Assembly (NCBI GenBank): GCA_025457665.1
Contig: JALOTY010000012.1
Span: 1-64,000, forward strand
Direction: 5' to 3'
DNA: 64,000 nucleotides
DNA from: Akkermansiaceae bacterium
GTDB taxonomy: Bacteria; Verrucomicrobiota; Verrucomicrobiia; Verrucomicrobiales; Akkermansiaceae
Made by a program: the position numbers and the translations under genes. This document shows positions 17,832 to 26,561 of the stretch, in pieces. Within the stretch, counting starts at the first letter, position 1. Every line of letters begins with the position of its first letter. The notes below the pieces were generated by a model. It made no database searches and was not told the DNA's origin. It worked only from the letters and a program-made list of their open reading frames with translations.

Positions 17832-17964
17832 TTGTTTGAACCTTTTGTTTGAATCAGAAAATTCAATCTTACCTCGACCTACCAATCCCACCCGAAAGCG
17901 ATTCTCCCAACGATTGATTGAAATCGTAAAAGGAGCCTCAAAATCCACCCACTTTGTTTGAATC
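17832..17964. promoter_or_regulatory. Three TTGTTTGAA repeats in an AT-rich intergenic island upstream of the TetR gene
   Basis: TTGTTTGAA at ~17832, ~17845 and ~17954; the last two extend to TTTGTTTGAATC. Function inferred only. Confidence 0.35.
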
Positions 17965-18140
17965 CATCGCTTGATTCGATCGCTCCTCCCCTGAAAGCCC
18001 GATGTTCCCGCTTCGCTCTGAATGTCCGCTCATTGCCCGCGCCGGGAGATCCATCGGCACGGGCTGCGAAAAAACCTCATGCGCCAGCCCGGTTTTGATG
18101 GAATAATCCGGCCTCCGAAGACGCTTAGCTCACGATCCTT

Positions 18141-19415
18141 ATGAAGCCCACGCCCACTCTCCTCGCCGCCGCACTCGTCGCCTCGACCGCCGCCTTCATC
18201 GCCGGCCGGATGACCGCCCCGGACGCAGAAGCCAGCGCCTCAGGATCGGAGACTTCCGAACGCATCTCCGCCCGGGGCGATCGGAGCGGCGCGGAATCGG
18301 CCGCCCCCTCGCGCGAGCTGCGCGACAACGGTTCCTCGCGCGGCGACCGGCCGCCGGGCATGGAAAGCGCCACCGACGAAATGCTGCGAATCATGGACGG
18401 GCTCGATCCCCTCGCCCGGACTCAGGCCTGGCTGGATTTCATCAATTCCCTGGACGCCACCGAGTTCGAAGGCGTGGTCGCCCGGTTCCGCGAGGAAGGC
18501 CTCACGCAGGAAAACATGGCCGAGTATGCCCTCCTGCTCACCGCCTGGGCGAAGGTCGATGCCCTTGCCGCCCTGGATTACGCCAAGGCCAACACCGGCA
18601 ACAGCTTTGCCCGGAATACGATCCTCACCGCCTGGGCGCAGACCGATCCGCAGGGGGCGATCGCCTGGGCCCGTCAAAACCACGAGGGAGAGGGTGCCAA
18701 CCCATGGATGGTCGGGGTGATCCGCGGCCTCGTCGCCAGCGATCCCGCCCTGGCCACCCAGCTCATGATGGAAATGCCCCGCTCCCGCGAGCGCGGCGAT
18801 GCCTTGGTGGCGATCCTCCCGAAAATGCTCGAACAGGGGACCGACGCGGCCAAGGGCTGGGTCGGCAGCATCGCCGATGAAAGTCTCCGCGATGGCGCCG
18901 TCCGCATGCTTTCCGAACAACTCGCCCGCAAGGACCCCGCCGACGCCGCCGAGTGGCTCACCTCCATGGGCGGTGAGGCCGCGCAGCGCGGGCTCGATGA
19001 CATCGTCAGCAGTTGGGCCTCCACGGACCGCGATGCCGCCGTCGCCTATTTCGACAGGCTCCCGCAAGGGGAAGCCCGGAGCAATGCCCTGCGCGGCCTG
19101 ACCAACCAGCTTGCCCTGGATGACCCGCAAGCCGCCGCCCAGTTTCTCGACCAGCATTCCGGCGATGCCAACGACCGCGTTTACCAGCAATTCGTCTGGC
19201 ACTCCTTCGGCTCCGACCCTGCCCTGGCCGCGAACTACATTTCCCGGATTTCCAACGAGCGCGAGCGTGATGGCATGTATCGCCGCATGCTCGATGGCTG
19301 GCTGCGCCGCGACTTCGATGCCGCCACCCAGTGGATGTCCAGTGCCGACCTCCCGGAAAACGTGGTCAACCGGATGAACGAGCGGATTCAGGAGATGCAA
19401 GAGCGTCAGCAGTGA
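18141..19415 (+). CDS. Signal-peptide/TM-anchored helical-repeat protein (W-A-x-x-D-P-x-x-A repeats)
   Basis: Repeats such as LTAWAQTDPQGAIAWARQN, LVASDPALATQLMMEM, QLARKDPADAAEWLTSM; paralog of 34493-35875. Confidence 0.7.
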   Translation: MKPTPTLLAAALVASTAAFIAGRMTAPDAEASASGSETSERISARGDRSGAESAAPSRELRDNGSSRGDRPPGMESATDEMLRIMDGLDPLARTQAWLDFINSLDATEFEGVVARFREEGLTQENMAEYALLLTAWAKVDALAALDYAKANTGNSFARNTILTAWAQTDPQGAIAWARQNHEGEGANPWMVGVIRGLVASDPALATQLMMEMPRSRERGDALVAILPKMLEQGTDAAKGWVGSIADESLRDGAVRMLSEQLARKDPADAAEWLTSMGGEAAQRGLDDIVSSWASTDRDAAVAYFDRLPQGEARSNALRGLTNQLALDDPQAAAQFLDQHSGDANDRVYQQFVWHSFGSDPALAANYISRISNERERDGMYRRMLDGWLRRDFDAATQWMSSADLPENVVNRMNERIQEMQERQQ

Positions 19416-19472
19416 GGCTGACGTCCGCTTTCGCATCGACAGCCCTTTTTCCCCCGCCGAAACTCGGCCCCA

Positions 19473-20618
19473 GTGCGGCACGTTGCGGTCATCGTTGAAA
19501 CCTCGTCCCAATACGGGAGAAACCTGATCGCCGGGATCTCCCGCTACAGCCGCCTGCACGGCTGGCATCTGCTCTTCGAGTATCGGGGGCGAAACACGGC
19601 GGAACCGGAATGGCTGGCCGATTTCGAGGGAGACGGGGTTATCACCACCCATCCCTCCCCCGACCACTCCCTGCGCCTCAGGGATCGCGGGATGCCGGTG
19701 ATCCATTTTCACGAAAACTCACGCGGCGATGGCACCGACCAGCCGTGGATCGATAGCGACCACCACCTCGTCGGGCGGCAGGCGGCCGATCACTTCCTCC
19801 ACAAAGGGCACCGCCACTTCGCCTTTCTCGGTCACAGCGACCACCCGGTGTCGCTCCAACGCGAAGCCGGCTACATCGAACGCTTGGGAGAGGCCGGGCA
19901 TGTGCCGCTCAGCCACCACACCCCGGAACGGGCATCGCGGAGTTTCGCCAGTGTCCATGGTGGGGACGAGTCCTTCCTCCGCTCCCTCCCCAAGCCCTGC
20001 GCACTTTTTTGCTGCTGGGACGAGGTCGCCTTCCGCGCCGTCCAGACAGCCATCGAACATCGCATCGCCGTGCCCGAGGAAGTCGCCGTGCTCGGGGTCG
20101 ATAACGATCCCGTCTTCTGCGGCAGCTCGCTGGTGCCGATTTCGAGCATCGATCCCGACATTCCCCAACTCGGCTTCCTGCTTGCCTCCCGCCTCGAAGC
20201 GATGATCAGCGGGCAATCTCCCGCGGACATGGGCCTGCTCAAGGTTCCCCCGCGTCGGGTCGTCGTCCGGCAGTCCAGCGCTCTCGAAGCCGTGGCCGAT
20301 CCCTTGGTCCGACGATTTCTCGAACTTCTCCGCCAGCCCAAACCCGGCACGCTGACCATCGAGGACATCGCCGTGGCCTGCCACGTTTCGCGAAGGCTTC
20401 TCGAACAACGGGTCAAAGCCGTCACCGGAAAAACCCCGCGGCAACTTTTGAGTGCCAGCCTTGTCGATCACATCCGCGGTTTCCTTCTTCAGACCGATTA
20501 CACCCTCGCGCATATCGCGGAATTGCTGGGCTTCGACCACTCCGAGCGCCTGAGCCATCTTTTCCGGCGTGAAACCGGCGTGACACCCGGCGAATTCCGT
20601 CGATCCAGCCGGGGTTGA
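19473..20618 (+). CDS. XylR-type transcriptional regulator: LacI-like ligand-binding domain plus AraC HTH
   Basis: VAVIVETSSQYGRNLIAGISRYSR...VAVLGVDNDPVFC...; C-term TIEDIAVACHVSRRLLEQRVKAVTGKTP...LAHIAELLGFDHSERLSHLFRRETGVTPGEFR. Confidence 0.88.
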   Translation: MRHVAVIVETSSQYGRNLIAGISRYSRLHGWHLLFEYRGRNTAEPEWLADFEGDGVITTHPSPDHSLRLRDRGMPVIHFHENSRGDGTDQPWIDSDHHLVGRQAADHFLHKGHRHFAFLGHSDHPVSLQREAGYIERLGEAGHVPLSHHTPERASRSFASVHGGDESFLRSLPKPCALFCCWDEVAFRAVQTAIEHRIAVPEEVAVLGVDNDPVFCGSSLVPISSIDPDIPQLGFLLASRLEAMISGQSPADMGLLKVPPRRVVVRQSSALEAVADPLVRRFLELLRQPKPGTLTIEDIAVACHVSRRLLEQRVKAVTGKTPRQLLSASLVDHIRGFLLQTDYTLAHIAELLGFDHSERLSHLFRRETGVTPGEFRRSSRG

Positions 20619-20735
20619 GCCCTTCGCAGAATCGCAAAGTCGGTTCCCCTCTTCGTAATGCAAGCGGACCAGGAAGTCGATACGGTCTTGCCCATGGACG
20701 TCGCACGTCCGTGAAAAAACCAACCTCGCACCACC

Positions 20736-20807
20736 ATGTCCGTTCCAACTGCCATCAGCTTCCCGACCACCACCGATCAAACCCGTCAGGTCCGTCAAGC
20801 CCGTTGA
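20736..20807 (+). CDS. Possible 23-aa small ORF (MSVPTAISFPTTTDQTRQVRQAR)
   Basis: ATG...TGA read directly; lies just upstream of a strong terminator; coding status unproven. Confidence 0.3.
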   Translation: MSVPTAISFPTTTDQTRQVRQAR

Positions 20808-20828
20808 ACCAACCCATTTTGCCCAAGA

Positions 20829-20865
20829 AGGCCGGACGCTCCCATGGAGGTCCGGCCTTTTTGTT
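20829..20865 (+). terminator. Rho-independent terminator
   Basis: AAGGCCGGAC-GCTCCCATGGAG-GTCCGGCCTT followed by TTTGTTTTTG. Confidence 0.85.
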
Positions 20866-21002
20866 TTTGTCCATGCGGTTGGATGTCAGGGAAGCTTTCC
20901 ACCCTTCGGAAATCCTGGATGGCCGCCAAGCGGATGAAAATCGCAATCCCCCTCGGGCGTGGCCTTGCCAAGTGTCCGTGGCCCTCTAGCCTTGGGCCAG
21001 CC

Positions 21003-22505
21003 ATGCGACTTTCCAAGCTCCGCCTCCCTGCCCTGTCTGCCCTCTGCCCGCTGCTGCTGATTTCCGCGAACGCGGCGGAGAAAGCGGAGAAGGAAAACCC
21101 GGCTCCCGCGACAGAGGAAAAACAAGCCGTCACGCGCGATGGCAGCGTCACCATCGATGGCAAGAAGATCGATTACCAGGTCATCACCGACACCCTGACA
21201 CTGAAAAAGGACGATGGCTCTCCGCGCGCTTCGGTCTTCCACGTCAGCTATCTGCGCAAGGGCATCGAGGACGATTCCACCCGACCCGTGCTTTTTGCCT
21301 TCAACGGCGGTCCGGGTTCGTCGGCGGTCTGGCTCCACCTCGGCACCCTGGGCCCGAAACGGGTGGAGCTTCCCGGCGATGGCACCACCGCCCCGAAGCC
21401 TCCGGCAAGGTTGGTGGAAAACGAGTTTTCGATCCTCGATGTCGCGGACCTCGTATTCGTCGATCCGGTTTCCACCGGATACAGCCGGATCGAAAAGGAT
21501 GGCAAACCGGAGGAGTTCCACGGCGTCAATGGCGACGTCGAATCGTTGGCCGACTTCATCCGCCGCTGGATCACCGAACACCGCCGCTGGGATTCGCCGA
21601 AATTCCTGCTGGGCGAAAGCTACGGCGGCATCCGCGTCTCCGGGCTGGCCGAGGAATTGCAGTCGCGCTTCGGCATGTCTCTCAATGGCGTGGTGCTGCT
21701 TTCCTCGCTGATCGACTTCCGCACCCTGAGCCCATCCGCAGGAAACGACCTCGCATATTACTGCTTCCTGCCCACCTACACGGCCGTCGCCCACTTCCAT
21801 GGGAAGATCGAAGGCGATCGCGACAAGCTCGTCGCCGAGGCCCGCGAGTTCGCCAACGGTGAATATGCCAGCGCCCTGCTGGCCGGCACCACGCTGTCCG
21901 ATGAGAAACGGGCCGCGATCGCCGCTCGCCTGGAGCAACTCACCTCCATCCCGGCCAAGACCTATCTGGAAAACCATCTCCGCCTCGATCCCACCCGCTT
22001 CCGCGGTGAGCTGTTGCGGGCCGAAGGGAAAGTGATCGGTCGCTTCGATGCCCGCGTCGCTTGGCCGACCAATGATACTTCCTCGTCCTTTGCCGGATAC
22101 GATCCTTCTTTCTCCCTCGCCCTCGGAGCTTACTCCACGACCATGCTCGATTATCTCGTCGAGGATCTCGGCTGGAAAGAGGACTCTCCCTATGAAATCC
22201 TCACCGGCAAGGTCCACCCATGGAATTGGAACGCCCAGAACTCCTACCTCAACATGAGCGGCGCCCTGGGATCGGCCATGATCGACAATCCCCATCTCCG
22301 CATCCTGATCATGGGGGGCCATGCCGACCTTGCCACACCGCTCGATGGCATCCTCCATTCCATCCACCACATGCACGATCTGCCTTCCTCGGCACGTTCT
22401 AACATTTCGATCGTCGAATACGAAGCCGGACACATGTTTTACCTCAATCCCCCGGATCTTGAAAAGGGCCGCAAGGACCTCGTTGAATTCATCATCAAGC
22501 CATGA
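21003..22505 (+). CDS. S10 family serine carboxypeptidase-like secreted peptidase
   Basis: LFAFNGGPGSSAVWLHLGTLGPKRV, FLLGESYGGIRVSGLAEELQ, ILIMGGHADLATP, EYEAGHMFYL. Confidence 0.88.
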   Translation: MRLSKLRLPALSALCPLLLISANAAEKAEKENPAPATEEKQAVTRDGSVTIDGKKIDYQVITDTLTLKKDDGSPRASVFHVSYLRKGIEDDSTRPVLFAFNGGPGSSAVWLHLGTLGPKRVELPGDGTTAPKPPARLVENEFSILDVADLVFVDPVSTGYSRIEKDGKPEEFHGVNGDVESLADFIRRWITEHRRWDSPKFLLGESYGGIRVSGLAEELQSRFGMSLNGVVLLSSLIDFRTLSPSAGNDLAYYCFLPTYTAVAHFHGKIEGDRDKLVAEAREFANGEYASALLAGTTLSDEKRAAIAARLEQLTSIPAKTYLENHLRLDPTRFRGELLRAEGKVIGRFDARVAWPTNDTSSSFAGYDPSFSLALGAYSTTMLDYLVEDLGWKEDSPYEILTGKVHPWNWNAQNSYLNMSGALGSAMIDNPHLRILIMGGHADLATPLDGILHSIHHMHDLPSSARSNISIVEYEAGHMFYLNPPDLEKGRKDLVEFIIKP

Positions 22506-22870
22506 ACCCGCCTCCCCCATCACCCGATGCCGTGTCTCAGGATGACAAGACCTTTGGCATGCTCTGCCATCTTTCCGGGCTCATCGCGTCATCCACCATC
22601 GGGCTTGGCTTTGTGGGCCCGCTGATCGTCTGGCTCATCAAGAAAGACCAGTCGCCCTACGTCGATGCGCATGGCAAGGAAGCCCTGAACTTCTACCTCA
22701 CCCTTCTCATCGCCGTGGCGGTTTGCGTGCCGCTGGTGCTCATCTTCGTCGGTATCCTCCTGCTCATCATCATCGGCATCGGCGCCCTGGTGCTCGGGGT
22801 GCTGGCCAGTGTCGCCGCCTATCAGGGCAGGATGTATCACTACCCCATCTGCATTCGCTTCATCAAGTGA
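22502..22870 (+). CDS. DUF4870-like small membrane protein
   Basis: DKTFGMLCHLSGLIA...GPLIVWLIKKDQSPYVDAHGKEALNFYLTLLIA...YQGRMYHYPICIRFIK; ATGA overlap with upstream gene. Confidence 0.75.
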   Translation: MNPPPPSPDAVSQDDKTFGMLCHLSGLIASSTIGLGFVGPLIVWLIKKDQSPYVDAHGKEALNFYLTLLIAVAVCVPLVLIFVGILLLIIIGIGALVLGVLASVAAYQGRMYHYPICIRFIK

Positions 22871-22889
22871 TCCGGCCAGACCTTTTCGC

Positions 22890-23324
22890 ATGCGTGGTTC
22901 CCCTCTCATTCGCACTTTTTGCCTCTGCCTCGGGCTCATCCTCGCGGCGCTGGCCGTGCATGGACTGACCCGCAGAGAGAGTGCCACGATCACCGCCCCG
23001 GTCACCCATCAGCCCACGGAAGAAGAGGAGGTTCAAGCAACCCGGGTCCCTTTTGAAATCACTCTCTCCGCGCCTGCCCGCGAGGTGATGGTCGAGAGCG
23101 CCGGAGAACAGGTGAAACTCGGTGGCACAGAACTCGTGGTCGGCGGTGAACTGACAGTCACCGATGAGCATCCGGTGATTTTCGTCACCATCCGCTGGGC
23201 GGACTCCGCCGAAGTGCCCCGTTTCGCCAAAATGCGGATCGAGCCGCCTTCCCTGCCCACCCGCACCCATACCTTCGATGCTATGGGCGATATCGACGAT
23301 GTTTGGGAACCCCATTTGCACTGA
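22890..23324 (+). CDS. Hypothetical membrane-anchored/secreted protein
   Basis: N-terminal TM IRTFCLCLGLILAALAVHGL; no family recognised; lies 4 nt before the metal ABC ATPase. Confidence 0.6.
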   Translation: MRGSPLIRTFCLCLGLILAALAVHGLTRRESATITAPVTHQPTEEEEVQATRVPFEITLSAPAREVMVESAGEQVKLGGTELVVGGELTVTDEHPVIFVTIRWADSAEVPRFAKMRIEPPSLPTRTHTFDAMGDIDDVWEPHLH

Positions 23325-23327
23325 CCC

Positions 23328-24128
23328 GTGGATCCTTCCCATCATTCCTGCTGCGAGCATCACGACCATCATCATGAGTTGGTCGTTCGGGACCTGGCCG
23401 TCCGCTACCGACGGGTCGTGGCTCTGGAAAACCTCAATCTCGCGACGTCCTGCGGCAATCGCGTGGCTCTCATCGGTCCGAACGGTGCCGGGAAATCCAC
23501 CCTCATCAAGGCCATCGCCGGACTCGTGCCACGCAGCAGTGGCAACATCCTGTGGCGTGGCAGTTCCATCCGCCGCTGGTCGCGCGAATTCGCCTACCTT
23601 CCCCAAAGGGAGGAAGTCGATTGGTCTTTTCCCATCACCGTCCGCGGTCTGGTGGAAATGGGCCGTTACCCGCAAACCGGCATGTGGGGGCGTTTCACCG
23701 ACAAGGATCAGGAAGCGGTCGAGCAGGCCCTGGCCACCCTGGATCTGTTAGACCTGGCAGAGCGGCAGATTCGCGAGCTTTCCGGCGGTCAGCAGCAGCG
23801 CGCCTTCCTCGCCCGCTCGATCGCCCAGGAGGCCCACGTGCTGCTGCTGGATGAGCCTTTCACCGGGCTGGACCGCAGGGCCTCGCAGCAATTGGGCGAA
23901 ACCCTCGGTCATCTGGCCCGCGAGGGTCGATTGATCCTTGCCTCGCACCACGACCTGAACACCGCACCGCAGCTTTTCGATGAAGCCTTGCTGCTTGCCA
24001 CCCGACCCATCGCCTTCGGCCCGGCTGCCGAGGTGCTCACGGAGGAAAATCTCGATCTGACCTTCCGCGAGTCCGCCAACAGCCTGACAGGGGTCGGCTC
24101 ATCCATCCCCAACCGCTCCGAGTCCTGA
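23328..24128 (+). CDS. Metal (Zn/Mn-type) ABC transporter ATP-binding protein with His-rich N-terminus
   Basis: GTG start; HHSCCEHHDHHHELVVRDLAV; Walker A IGPNGAGKSTLIKAI, signature ELSGGQQQRAFLARSIAQ, Walker B VLLLDEPFTGLD. Confidence 0.85.
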   Translation: MDPSHHSCCEHHDHHHELVVRDLAVRYRRVVALENLNLATSCGNRVALIGPNGAGKSTLIKAIAGLVPRSSGNILWRGSSIRRWSREFAYLPQREEVDWSFPITVRGLVEMGRYPQTGMWGRFTDKDQEAVEQALATLDLLDLAERQIRELSGGQQQRAFLARSIAQEAHVLLLDEPFTGLDRRASQQLGETLGHLAREGRLILASHHDLNTAPQLFDEALLLATRPIAFGPAAEVLTEENLDLTFRESANSLTGVGSSIPNRSES

Positions 24129-24961
24129 ACCCCGAACTTTTCCAATCCCCTTTCATCCAGCGCGCCCTTGCCGCCGCCCTGCTCATTGGCTTCGCCAATG
24201 GCTTCTTCAGCGGCTTTGTGGTGCTGCGAAAGCACGCCCTTTCGGTCAGCGCGCTGTCGCACACGATGTTGCCCGGCATCACTCTGGGAATCGTCGTCGC
24301 CGGTGCCCTCACTCAAGCCAGTGCCTTCCTCGGGGCGCTCTTCGCCTCGCTCATCGTCGGTCTCGGGTCGGTCGCCGTGGCCCGTGGCAACCGCATTTCC
24401 CAAGGCACCGCCCTCGCGGTGATCTACACTTCCGCCTTCGCCGCAGGCGTCGCCATCCTGCCAAAGCTCGACACCCGCGAAGAGCTGGAACACTGGCTTT
24501 TCGGAGAAATCCTGGCCGTCGGCCCCACCGACCTCTGGACCGCCCTGGGCATCGGCGCTTTCATGCTCATCACCGCGAATCTGCTGATGCGGCCGATGCT
24601 GCTCACGCTCTTCGAACCGAATGTGGCGGCCGCCCAGGGGGTTCCAGTACGATGCATGCAGTACTTGACCTTCGGCCTTCTCGCCTTGTCCCTCGTCGCC
24701 TCGCTCCAAGCCGTGGGTTGCGTGCTCTCCGTGGGCCTTTTGGTCGCTCCGGCAGCCACGGTTTCGCTGCTGACCGACCGCACCTCCCTGCTCTTCTGGG
24801 GCGGCGGGATCATTGGTGCCATCGGCGCCGTGGGCGGGGTGCTCCTCGGCATTGCCACCAACCTTTCGCCCGGACCCGTCATCGTCATGGTCCTCGGCGT
24901 CCTTTTCCTCCTCGCCTGGCTCTTCAGCCCCCGATACGGCGTCGCCTTTCGGAAAAGCTAA
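24125..24961 (+). CDS. Metal ABC transporter permease (ZnuB/MntB-type)
   Basis: Frame open upstream of ATG 24218; NPELFQSPFIQRALAAALLIGFANGFFSGFVVLRKHALSVSALSHTMLPGI; non-ATG start (CTG 24125) inferred from homology-like N-terminus. Confidence 0.75.
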   Translation: MNPELFQSPFIQRALAAALLIGFANGFFSGFVVLRKHALSVSALSHTMLPGITLGIVVAGALTQASAFLGALFASLIVGLGSVAVARGNRISQGTALAVIYTSAFAAGVAILPKLDTREELEHWLFGEILAVGPTDLWTALGIGAFMLITANLLMRPMLLTLFEPNVAAAQGVPVRCMQYLTFGLLALSLVASLQAVGCVLSVGLLVAPAATVSLLTDRTSLLFWGGGIIGAIGAVGGVLLGIATNLSPGPVIVMVLGVLFLLAWLFSPRYGVAFRKS

Positions 24962-25048
24962 GGAAACGTGAAATAGTCACGAAACCGCTTGGTTTGTGAT
25001 CCTTTTTCAAATTAATTCTATTCATCGATTTTTATCGAAGGAATGAAA

Positions 25049-25225
25049 TTGACAGATCCGACACTGAGCCGCTAGCCAGTGGGAAACCCAAGCGGTGGCG
25101 GGTGTTTGTCACGAAAACCCACTTCGAAGCATTCCGGCGCCGATTCGAGGAGACCAGACTCCTTTCCTGAAAACCCAAACCCAGACAGAGCCCGCACGAT
25201 TCGCTTCGTGCGGGCTCTTGCGTTT
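25049..25225 (+). ncRNA. Candidate small RNA (TTGACA-like element to intrinsic terminator)
   Basis: TTGACA at 25049-25054; no convincing ORF; 12-bp stem GAGCCCGCACGA/TCGTGCGGGCTC at 25188-25217 followed by TTGCGTTT. Confidence 0.3.
25188..25225 (+). terminator. Strong hairpin, probable intrinsic terminator
   Basis: GAGCCCGCACGA ttcgct TCGTGCGGGCTC, weak U tract. Confidence 0.6.
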
Positions 25226-25291
25226 CCGGCAGGCCACTTCGCAAGCTTTTGCTTTGTGCCGCGCCGCCTGCGGTGCAAGCTGCGGGTGCCC

Positions 25292-26542
25292 ATGGAACTG
25301 AATGCACTCGGCATCACTCTCGTCATCGTCCTCTTTCTTCTCTGGAAGCTGGATTTCGTGGCCACCCTTCTGAACCTCCGGGCGCTCACTCCGGAGGTTC
25401 CGGATGAGTTTCGCGACCGCATCACGGCCGAGGAACACCAGCGTTCGATCGACTACGCCAGGGTCAACGCGCGTTTCAGTGTGATCCAATCGGTCGCCAG
25501 CCTCTTCATCCTGCTGGTCTTCTGGTTCGCAGGCGGATTCGGTTGGCTCGACTCCCTCTGCCGCTCCTGGCTTGGAAACGGGATTCCCGCCGGATTGCTC
25601 TTTTTCGCCCTGCTCTTTCTGGGCAACCATTTGCTGAATCTGCCTTTTGCGGTCTATGACACCTTTGTCATCGAGGAGCGCTTCGGCTTCAATCGCACGA
25701 CTCCCCGGCTTTTCATCGCCGACCAGTTCCGCTCGATGCTGCTCGCCGCCGTCATCGGTCTGCCGCTGCTGGCGGGCCTGCTGTGGATCTTCGGGAACGT
25801 CGGTCACGCGTGGCTCTGGGGCTGGCTGCTGTTCACCACCGTGCAACTCCTGCTGGTCTGGATCGCGCCCACCTTGATCCTGCCACTCTTCAACAAGTTC
25901 ACCCCCATGCCCCCCGGCGAGACGCGGGAAGCCATCGAGAATCTCGCCCGCAAGTGCGGTTTCCCCCTCGGCGAAATCTCGGTCATGGACGGATCCAAGC
26001 GCTCGACGAAGGCCAATGCCTACTTCACCGGCTTCGGCAAGACCAAGCAGATCGCTCTCTACGACACCTTGGTGAATGAGCAGAGCCGCGATGAAATCGT
26101 CGCCGTTCTCGCCCACGAAATCGGGCACTTCAAACGCCACCACATTCTCCAACGCATCGCCATGGGCATCGCTCAGGGCGGGCTGCTTTTTTTCCTGTTG
26201 GGACAAGTCATCGATCCCCAAGGAAGCTTTTCACGCGAACTCTTCGATGCCTTCGGGGTCGATGTCATTTCACCCCACGTCGGCTTTGTGCTCTTCGGCA
26301 TTCTTTTCTCACCGGCGAGCCGCATCATCGGCGTGTTTTCCAATGCCTGGTCACGACGTCACGAGTTTGAGGCCGATGCCTATGCGGCCGATGCCACGGG
26401 CTCGCCCGAGCCGCTGATCTCGGCCTTGAAAAAACTTTCGGTGACCAATCTTTCCCACCTGACTCCCCATCCGCTTCCTGTATTCCTCGATCATTCCCAT
26501 CCACCGGTGCTGGTTCGCATCCGCGCGCTCCGCCAATCTTGA
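25292..26542 (+). CDS. M48 family (Ste24/CAAX-type) metallopeptidase
   Basis: VAVLAHEIGHFKRHH (HExxH), EFEADAYA; N-terminal TM segments. Confidence 0.9.
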   Translation: MELNALGITLVIVLFLLWKLDFVATLLNLRALTPEVPDEFRDRITAEEHQRSIDYARVNARFSVIQSVASLFILLVFWFAGGFGWLDSLCRSWLGNGIPAGLLFFALLFLGNHLLNLPFAVYDTFVIEERFGFNRTTPRLFIADQFRSMLLAAVIGLPLLAGLLWIFGNVGHAWLWGWLLFTTVQLLLVWIAPTLILPLFNKFTPMPPGETREAIENLARKCGFPLGEISVMDGSKRSTKANAYFTGFGKTKQIALYDTLVNEQSRDEIVAVLAHEIGHFKRHHILQRIAMGIAQGGLLFFLLGQVIDPQGSFSRELFDAFGVDVISPHVGFVLFGILFSPASRIIGVFSNAWSRRHEFEADAYAADATGSPEPLISALKKLSVTNLSHLTPHPLPVFLDHSHPPVLVRIRALRQS

Positions 26543-26561
26543 ACCTCGATTTCCCCGACCC

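Noticed and set aside
20886-22523. 545-aa minus-strand ORF antisense to the S10 peptidase
   Set aside because: Antisense artefact; the + strand has clear catalytic motifs.
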